Positions 6,642 through 12,712 of a stretch of 12,712 nucleotides of DNA are shown here, piece after piece. The translations under genes and the position numbers were made by a program. This stretch comes from Bacteroidales bacterium (GTDB taxonomy: Bacteria > Bacteroidota > Bacteroidia > Bacteroidales > Dysgonomonadaceae), in contig DUUR01000016.1 in the NCBI GenBank assembly GCA_012841425.1, forward strand, positions 1 to 12,712, read 5' to 3'. Position 1 is the stretch's first letter. The number at the start of each line of letters is the position of its first letter. The notes under the pieces are model-generated. The model ran no database searches. It had not been told where the DNA came from and saw nothing but the letters and a program-made list of their open reading frames with translations.

Positions 6642-9600
6642 TTGTTTTCTGCCAATTTATTAGATAAACAACAATTGGCTAAAAAAGTATTACGCATATT
6701 CGCAATTATTGTTATCAGTATTATACTGCTTAATGTATTACTCTTTCTGACCTTTAGCATTCCTATGGTGCAAAAAAAGGCGGCCGACTTTGCATTAAGT
6801 AAATTTGGAAATATAATAGGTGCAAAAACTGAGCTTGAAGGTATTCGTATACGCATGCTAAATTCCGTAGAGCTCATTGGACTATACGTAGAAGATCAGC
6901 AACAAGACACACTATTATATACCGAGAGTATTTCTGTAAAAATAAGGGCACTAGATCTTTTAAACAGTAAAATAACTGCCCATAAAGTAATATTAGAAGA
7001 TTTTAATGCTAATATAAACCGCGATTCACCCGAAGAACCCTTCAATTTCCAATTTATACTCGATTCTCTTGTTACTGAAAAAGATACAACCATACAAAAA
7101 GAAAAGAAGGTTTGGCAAATTAACGCTCAAGATGTTATACTTAAGAATGGTAATTTAAGTTATAATGTTTTGTCTGCTCCCCAAACACCTAATCAATTTA
7201 ATGCCAGTCATATTGAAGTTGAAGATTTTAATTTCAGAGCATCTGCACATTTTGTTTCATTAAAAGATATGAGTGCAGATATAAAGTTGTTGAGCTTCAA
7301 CGAAAAAAACTCGGGTGTTATACTCAACAATCTTAAGGCTGATGTTGTAGGCAAAGACTCACTATTAAAGAGCAGAAGGTTAGATCTGGATTTAAATAAT
7401 ACCAATTTGCAGATCCAGGATGCAAGCTATCAATTAGCAACTAAAGAATTCGCTTTAAAACTCACAAGCGATCAAATAGATCCAAAAGATATTGGAATAT
7501 TCTATTCGCCCCTCAATGGCTTAGATAAGATGCTATCGTTAAATATTGAAGCCGACGGCAATTTACCACAAGCTAACCTCGCCAAGCTAGAGCTCAATTA
7601 CGGCAACGATACAAAAATTGATATATCGGGAATGATTGCCGATTATAGTAACTTCAATAATAGCAACCTAAGGGCGGATATCAAGAAACTTCAAACTTCT
7701 CAAATCGATTTAGAGACACTAATTAAAGTTTGGGCACCTCTATATAATTCTCCCCCGCAGCTAATTGCAATAGGAGATATAGATTTGAAGCTTACTGCTT
7801 TTGGTAAGCTCAATCAATTCAGATATAATGGAAATGTTATAACCGACCAGGGTAATGTAGACCTTAATGGTTTAGGCAGAATTAGTACTGGTTTTAAGAA
7901 CTTAAACTTTCAAGGACCTGTTTCAGTCAACAATTTTCAGGTAGCAAATATAATTGGTGAAGGTGCTGGAGTAGGTAATACCACCTTGCGCACAGATGTA
8001 GAAGTAGATATTCCACGTGGAGGAATATTGTCGGTTTCTGCCAATGGTAATATCCAGTCGGTTGAGTACAAGGAGTATATATACAATGATATGCACTTCG
8101 ATGGTCTGTATCAAGGTAATAACGTATCGGCAAATATAAGTATGGACTCACCAATCAATACGTTTAATCTGTTTGGAGATATTACTTTTGGCGATCAAGT
8201 GGCATTTATAGTAAAAGGAGATGTTGATCAATTGGATATGAGACCATTTCTTATGATGGAAAACTGGAAATCGCCCGTCTTAACCACCCACATCGATGCC
8301 GATATGTCGGGAAACACAATAGATGATATTTCTGGAACGCTTGTAATTGACAATACCTCAATAGTAGATAGTAACTTTATTTATAATCCTGGTCCCATTT
8401 ACCTACAAGCTCTTGCTGATGAGGGAGAGGGTAAGAAAATTCAGTTAATGTCGAGCTTCGTGGAGGCTGAAGTAACTGGCGATTATTATTTTACAACCAT
8501 CGCAAAAGAGTTTAAACAGCAATTACAACCTCATCTGCCATCAATAATACAACTTGCCGAGTCGCAAATATCAGATAGCGAATCCGGTTTGCAAGCGATA
8601 CCAGGTAAAAATAGGTTCAATTTTAAAATTACACTAAATAATACCGAAGATTTTTCTTATACATTTGCACTTCCATTTTATAATGTAGAGGAGGCTACAA
8701 TCTCAGGAAATGTAGATATGGTGCAACAAACAGGTTTAACGTTAGATGGTTATGTGCCGCGACTAATTTTTGGTACTAATGATGTTAGAGAAACCGATAT
8801 ACATTTAAATAGCAGAGCCTCGGGTGCAAACTTAAATTTAAATAGTTATTTGGTACAGAGCAATGGGTATATAAACGCTAAGTTAAATAGCAATCTTGCC
8901 AATGATTCAGTAATAAATAGAATAGGCTTTGATGTTGAAAAGAGCAATACTAAGTCAAACGGAGAACTCCTCATTTCCTTAGGTTTCAATCGCAATGCTA
9001 TAGATGAGCTTGCAACTAATATTAATATACACTCTACATCTGTAGATTTTAATAGCAAAAAGATTGATATAAATGAGGCACTTATAGTTTATGGTAAGGA
9101 CCGTATAACGGTTAACAATTTTGGTATACGCGAAGACCAAATGCTATTGCTAGGTATAGATGGAATAGCCTCAAAAAGCGAAGCAGATAATATTCGTATA
9201 TACTTTAATAACACGGAGCTATCTAATATTCTTGCAGCGTTTAATGTGTCTAACTTCTCAGGCTCCATCAATGGAGAGATATTTATACGCCAAGCATTAG
9301 AAACCCCTATGATCAGGACCGAGGCACTACGTATAGAGGATATTGCTGTTCACTCAGATACCATTGGCACAATGCAAATAGAGGGCAATTGGGATCAGAT
9401 GTACTCGGGACTAAGCCTAAGTGCAGATTTGGTAAATAATGGAGATAGAAAATTTCTCATAGAAGGTTTTGTCCCAACTGGAGATGACAGTCCAAACCCA
9501 ATGGATGTGAATGTTATAATGGAAGATTTTGAACTCTTTGCACTTCAGCCACTCACCGCAATTGCACTTAGTGAGTTGTCGGGCCGGTTAAACTCTAATA

Positions 9601-11132
9601 TCAATATATCGGGCAAGTTGTCTGAGCCAATAACAGAGGGGTGGCTTGGCATAGATGAAGGTAAAATGAAGGTGGCCTTTACTAATGTAACCTATTATAT
9701 GTCAGACACCATTAAAATTAGTAGAGACAACGTAGGGCTCGAAGATCTTGTAATTCGCGATCAAAATGGTAAAACAGCACACCTCAATTTAAAGTTAACA
9801 CATACAAATTTCGGTCGCCTCGTCTACACAGCCGGTATCACCCTCAATGATTTCATGCTATTGAACAACAAAGAGAGAACCGACATGATGGTTTACGGAG
9901 ATATGAGACTATCTGGTAAGCTCAATCTAACTGGTTCTCCAAATGGGATATATGGCGATGCTAACCTAACTACAGAAAGTGAATCGGAGTTAACATTTGT
10001 GCTGCCCCAGACTGCCAAGGCAACAGAATACAGTGGTGTCATTTATATTAACACTGAGCAAGCCGATTCACTTGAATTCCTAAGAATAAGAGATGAGAAT
10101 ATAAACAAAACAAGCCGTCGCCCCGCAACAGCCATACCCATTGTAATGAAGGCTACGCTAAATCTAACCCCACTGCTAGAAGCTTCGGTGGTGCTAGATC
10201 CCACAACCGGAAATGCACTTGAGGTAAGTGGTGGTGGAGAGATTAGTATAAACTATAACTCCAAGTCTACTCCTCCCGTGTTACTCTATGGTGATTATAT
10301 AATAAATAGTGGTAAATTTCATTACAACCTTCAAAACCTCAGAACAATAGATTTTAGTTTACGCGAGGGTAGTCGCCTCACAATGGAAGGCAACCCAATG
10401 AACACTCAGTTTAATATTATTGCCTACCTACCTGTTAGAGCCGATTTAGCAGCCCTGAGTCCCACCTTCACCACAGAACTTGTAAATACACGAGTGCCTG
10501 TAAATGCGTTATTGCAAATTAGAGGCGACCTTGAAGCAATGGATCTTCAGTACGATATAGAACTGCCCGAGAGTTCAAACGACATACAACAGCGCGTAAA
10601 TAGCTTTATTAGCGATGAAGAAACAAAGATACTTCAGTTTGCATACCTCGCAACCACAGGTAGCTTCATCCCCACAGAAGGGTCACCCGATCTCAATTTT
10701 GGCTCATCTATATTCTCTAAATTTGCTGCAAACACTCTATCCAGGGGGTTAGATGCACTGTTTGCAAATGCGCTAAACGATAATTGGTCGGTGAGCACCA
10801 ACCTCGAGTCGGTTGATGGCACTTTAGATAACGTGCGAATGGGACTTGATGTATCAACCCGACTGCTTAATAATCGCTTGCGTTTATCAACAAATCTTAG
10901 CTATGGCGACAATAGTATGATGGCTTCAGAGCAAGCATTTATGGGTGAGTTTGAACTTGAGTATGATTTAAAAAACTGGTTAATGCTTCGTGCCTATAAT
11001 AGGGCCAATGACCGTTTTTATCGTCGCAATCCCACCACACAGGGTGTAGGAGTTGTTGTTACACGCGAAGCTCAATCATTTAAAGATCTTCTAAGGTTTA
11101 GGTTTATAAGACCAAAAGATGAAAATGAATAG
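6642..11132 (+). CDS. tamB: Translocation and assembly module protein TamB (DUF490 family)
   Basis: A 1496-residue envelope protein that is anchored in the inner membrane and spans the periplasm, working with an Omp85 partner in outer-membrane biogenesis; TamB relatives (AsmA-like proteins) are also implicated in lipid transport. An uncleaved N-terminal anchor lies at about 17-40 (VLRIFAIIVISIILLNVLLF), followed by an AsmA-like start. A very long middle part is built of short alternating beta strands with many Asp, Asn and Ile residues, expected to form an elongated hydrophobic groove. The C-terminal DUF490/TamB domain occupies about 1150-1490 and includes LLYGDYIINSGKFHYNL (near 1213) and MEGNPMNTQFNIIAYLPVRA (near 1247-1266). 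The only start codon that keeps the membrane anchor is a TTG at 6642; the first internal Met (residue 42) lies beyond it. No convincing promoter was found upstream. The stop overlaps the start of tamL by 14 bp, so the two are translationally coupled. Confidence 0.93.
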   Translation: MFSANLLDKQQLAKKVLRIFAIIVISIILLNVLLFLTFSIPMVQKKAADFALSKFGNIIGAKTELEGIRIRMLNSVELIGLYVEDQQQDTLLYTESISVKIRALDLLNSKITAHKVILEDFNANINRDSPEEPFNFQFILDSLVTEKDTTIQKEKKVWQINAQDVILKNGNLSYNVLSAPQTPNQFNASHIEVEDFNFRASAHFVSLKDMSADIKLLSFNEKNSGVILNNLKADVVGKDSLLKSRRLDLDLNNTNLQIQDASYQLATKEFALKLTSDQIDPKDIGIFYSPLNGLDKMLSLNIEADGNLPQANLAKLELNYGNDTKIDISGMIADYSNFNNSNLRADIKKLQTSQIDLETLIKVWAPLYNSPPQLIAIGDIDLKLTAFGKLNQFRYNGNVITDQGNVDLNGLGRISTGFKNLNFQGPVSVNNFQVANIIGEGAGVGNTTLRTDVEVDIPRGGILSVSANGNIQSVEYKEYIYNDMHFDGLYQGNNVSANISMDSPINTFNLFGDITFGDQVAFIVKGDVDQLDMRPFLMMENWKSPVLTTHIDADMSGNTIDDISGTLVIDNTSIVDSNFIYNPGPIYLQALADEGEGKKIQLMSSFVEAEVTGDYYFTTIAKEFKQQLQPHLPSIIQLAESQISDSESGLQAIPGKNRFNFKITLNNTEDFSYTFALPFYNVEEATISGNVDMVQQTGLTLDGYVPRLIFGTNDVRETDIHLNSRASGANLNLNSYLVQSNGYINAKLNSNLANDSVINRIGFDVEKSNTKSNGELLISLGFNRNAIDELATNINIHSTSVDFNSKKIDINEALIVYGKDRITVNNFGIREDQMLLLGIDGIASKSEADNIRIYFNNTELSNILAAFNVSNFSGSINGEIFIRQALETPMIRTEALRIEDIAVHSDTIGTMQIEGNWDQMYSGLSLSADLVNNGDRKFLIEGFVPTGDDSPNPMDVNVIMEDFELFALQPLTAIALSELSGRLNSNINISGKLSEPITEGWLGIDEGKMKVAFTNVTYYMSDTIKISRDNVGLEDLVIRDQNGKTAHLNLKLTHTNFGRLVYTAGITLNDFMLLNNKERTDMMVYGDMRLSGKLNLTGSPNGIYGDANLTTESESELTFVLPQTAKATEYSGVIYINTEQADSLEFLRIRDENINKTSRRPATAIPIVMKATLNLTPLLEASVVLDPTTGNALEVSGGGEISINYNSKSTPPVLLYGDYIINSGKFHYNLQNLRTIDFSLREGSRLTMEGNPMNTQFNIIAYLPVRADLAALSPTFTTELVNTRVPVNALLQIRGDLEAMDLQYDIELPESSNDIQQRVNSFISDEETKILQFAYLATTGSFIPTEGSPDLNFGSSIFSKFAANTLSRGLDALFANALNDNWSVSTNLESVDGTLDNVRMGLDVSTRLLNNRLRLSTNLSYGDNSMMASEQAFMGEFELEYDLKNWLMLRAYNRANDRFYRRNPTTQGVGVVVTREAQSFKDLLRFRFIRPKDENE

Positions 11133-12712
11133 ACAGCTAAAAACATATATATCATTTGTGTTTACATTGTTGATTTTAGCATCATGCAATGTTACAAAAA
11201 AGGTGCCCGATGGCGGGTATCTGCTCGATAAAGTAGATATCAATTCTGATATTAAAGGAATAAGCTCATCAAATCTTAAACCATACCTCAGACAAAGGCC
11301 CAACTCATCAATACCTTTAATAGGTAAATGGAAGTTGCACATGTACAATATCCCCGACAACGACTCAACGTGGCTTAATAGGCAATTGCTAAAATATGGC
11401 GAACCTCCTGTTTTATACAACGAGCAACTTGCCGTAATCTCTGCCGAGCAAATTCGTTTACATTTAAATAATAAAGGATATCTCAATGCGGAAGTTGATA
11501 CTTCGGTTGTAAAAGAGGATAAAAAAGCTCAAGTTGTTTACGATGTAGTTGGTCACGAACCACACCGTATACGCAATTTTAATGATACAATTAACTCAGT
11601 AGACACCACCATATACAATATACTTAGCACCACCAACAGGCTGGATATTATAAAAGAGAACGATATATTCGATCTTGAAGTGCTGGAGCAGGGAAGAGAA
11701 AATATGACTACTATGCTCAAAAACAGAGGGTATTACAACTTCTCTAAAGAAAACTTCATATTCCTTGCCGACACCACAGTTGGTCAGAATGAGGTAGATG
11801 TTACACTTACATTAAACAACCCCACTGACAGCACAAGATTTAGTCAATATAATATAGGCAATGTATTAGTTATTAATGGAATAAGCTCAGATATACTCGA
11901 CGATTCCACTAAACACATTCTCATAGATACCATAGAGTATAGGGGAATTAGAATTGTGCAAGAGGAAGATCCGTTTCTTACAGCAAGGGCGGTATATTAC
12001 AACACATTTTTAAGACCAGGCAGGCTATACTCAGATCGTATAGTGGAGAGAACATATGCTTCGCTAAACGGCATGGGTCCTGTAAATCAAACAGCCATAA
12101 ACTTAACTCCAGTAGTTAGAAACGACTCATCGCTGCTCGATTCAAGAATAGCTTTGTACCCTGGTAATATGCACTATATGCAGTTTGGGGTTGATGGCAC
12201 AAACTCGGCGGGCGACTTGGGGGTGGGGAGCAACCTTACCTATGAGCACCGCAATTTCTTAAACGGAGGCGAAACTTTTAGAGTGCGATTAAATGCAGCA
12301 TATGAATTTATACGTGCTACTGATAGCCTCGACTTGCTAGACAATAGTTATTACGAATATGGCGCCGAGGTGTTTCTTTCAATTCCGCAGCTATTGCTGC
12401 CTTGGGTATTAAAACAACTTAGAGACCAGCCCTCGGCATCGACCGAGTTTTCTGTTGGTGCTAACTTTCAGAAAAGACCCGAATACTTTCGTCAATTTTT
12501 TAATATGGCAAACCGCTTTCAATGGTCGTCGATGGAGTGGAAGCTAGTAAACACATTAGAGCCATTGGGCATCACCTACGTTAGGATGCCATGGTCGTCG
12601 CAGCGCTTTAAAGATCTTTACCTCAGTGAAGATGTAAACCCCATATTACGGTATAGCTACGACGAGCAACTAATTGTTCGCTCATCATACAATATCACTT
12701 ATACCAATTACA
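11119..12712 (+). CDS. tamL: TamL, lipoprotein-type TamA/BamA (Omp85) outer-membrane protein, C-terminus cut by window edge
   Basis: Outer-membrane partner of TamB. I translated 531 codons from the ATG at 11119; the frame is open to the window end. A second in-frame ATG at 11125 is an equally plausible start. The N-terminus is a lipoprotein signal (basic MKMNRQLK, a hydrophobic core, lipobox LASC, Cys at 23), which distinguishes TamL of Bacteroidota from proteobacterial TamA. Then comes VPDGGYLLDKVDI, typical of this group, and a periplasmic POTRA-like region up to about residue 345, with phrases such as IRLHLNNKGYLNAEVD and MTTMLKNRGYYNF that fit POTRA helices and strands. From about 350 (MHYMQFGVDGTNSAGDLG, then YEHRNFLNGGE) alternating amphipathic strands mark the start of the 16-stranded Omp85 barrel; the rest is off the window. 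The start overlaps the end of tamB by 14 bp, indicating one operon. Confidence 0.92.
   Translation, partial: MKMNRQLKTYISFVFTLLILASCNVTKKVPDGGYLLDKVDINSDIKGISSSNLKPYLRQRPNSSIPLIGKWKLHMYNIPDNDSTWLNRQLLKYGEPPVLYNEQLAVISAEQIRLHLNNKGYLNAEVDTSVVKEDKKAQVVYDVVGHEPHRIRNFNDTINSVDTTIYNILSTTNRLDIIKENDIFDLEVLEQGRENMTTMLKNRGYYNFSKENFIFLADTTVGQNEVDVTLTLNNPTDSTRFSQYNIGNVLVINGISSDILDDSTKHILIDTIEYRGIRIVQEEDPFLTARAVYYNTFLRPGRLYSDRIVERTYASLNGMGPVNQTAINLTPVVRNDSSLLDSRIALYPGNMHYMQFGVDGTNSAGDLGVGSNLTYEHRNFLNGGETFRVRLNAAYEFIRATDSLDLLDNSYYEYGAEVFLSIPQLLLPWVLKQLRDQPSASTEFSVGANFQKRPEYFRQFFNMANRFQWSSMEWKLVNTLEPLGITYVRMPWSSQRFKDLYLSEDVNPILRYSYDEQLIVRSSYNITYTNY

Noticed and set aside
6642..11132. Possible internal repeats or a giant adhesin in the long open frame
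   Set aside because: The repetitive beta-strand texture is the normal TamB pattern; the N-terminal anchor, C-terminal DUF490 domain and adjacent tamL settle its identity.
11091..11486. A 131-codon open frame on the minus strand
   Set aside because: It lies antisense to the tamB end and the tamL start, both of which have clear family motifs. Its translation shows no recognisable domain and fits a shadow frame.
1..12712. Search for a defence system, mobile element, CRISPR array or tRNA gene
   Set aside because: No direct-repeat arrays, transposase or integrase motifs, terminal inverted repeats or cloverleaf-like sequences were seen; all large frames belong to known housekeeping families.

Overview
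The window looks like a housekeeping stretch of a Bacteroidota chromosome, most likely order Bacteroidales. Four things support this: low G+C, AT-rich intergenic regions with Bacteroidota-type promoters (TTTG, about 20 nt, TAnnTTTG), a lipoprotein-type TamA homologue (TamL) beside TamB, and a DUF2027-Smr protein, a combination typical of this phylum. I see no mobile elements, CRISPR arrays, rRNA or tRNA genes, or signs of recent transfer.

Layout. At the left edge, on the minus strand, is the N-terminal 460 residues of an ABC-F ATPase, cut by the window border. A 175-nt divergent intergenic region separates it from a small cold-shock-domain protein on the plus strand (1558-2001). The stop codons of that gene and of the convergent histidyl-tRNA synthetase gene hisS overlap by 8 bp. 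A minus-strand cluster then runs, in transcription order, DUF2027-Smr protein (5118-4018), LEA type 2 lipoprotein (4005-3400) and hisS (3352-1994). hisS appears also to have its own promoter in the 47-nt gap before it. Facing right are queA (5237-6517), with a very good Bacteroidota promoter and a short leader, then about 124 nt of AT-rich DNA. Last comes a two-gene envelope operon, tamB (6642-11132) and tamL (11119 to the right edge, truncated), overlapping by 14 bp.

Functionally the left two-thirds is mostly translation and RNA biology: ABC-F ribosome-associated ATPase, cold-shock RNA-binding protein, HisRS, Smr protein, and the queuosine enzyme QueA. The right third encodes the inner-membrane-anchored periplasm-spanning protein TamB and its outer-membrane Omp85 partner TamL, which together form the translocation and assembly module. 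All families are recognisable. I found no convincing undescribed system. The points worth a second look are gene-structure and regulatory details: the non-ATG start of tamB, overlapping gene ends, a separate hisS promoter, the basic N-terminal extension of the cold-shock protein, and the insertion in QueA.
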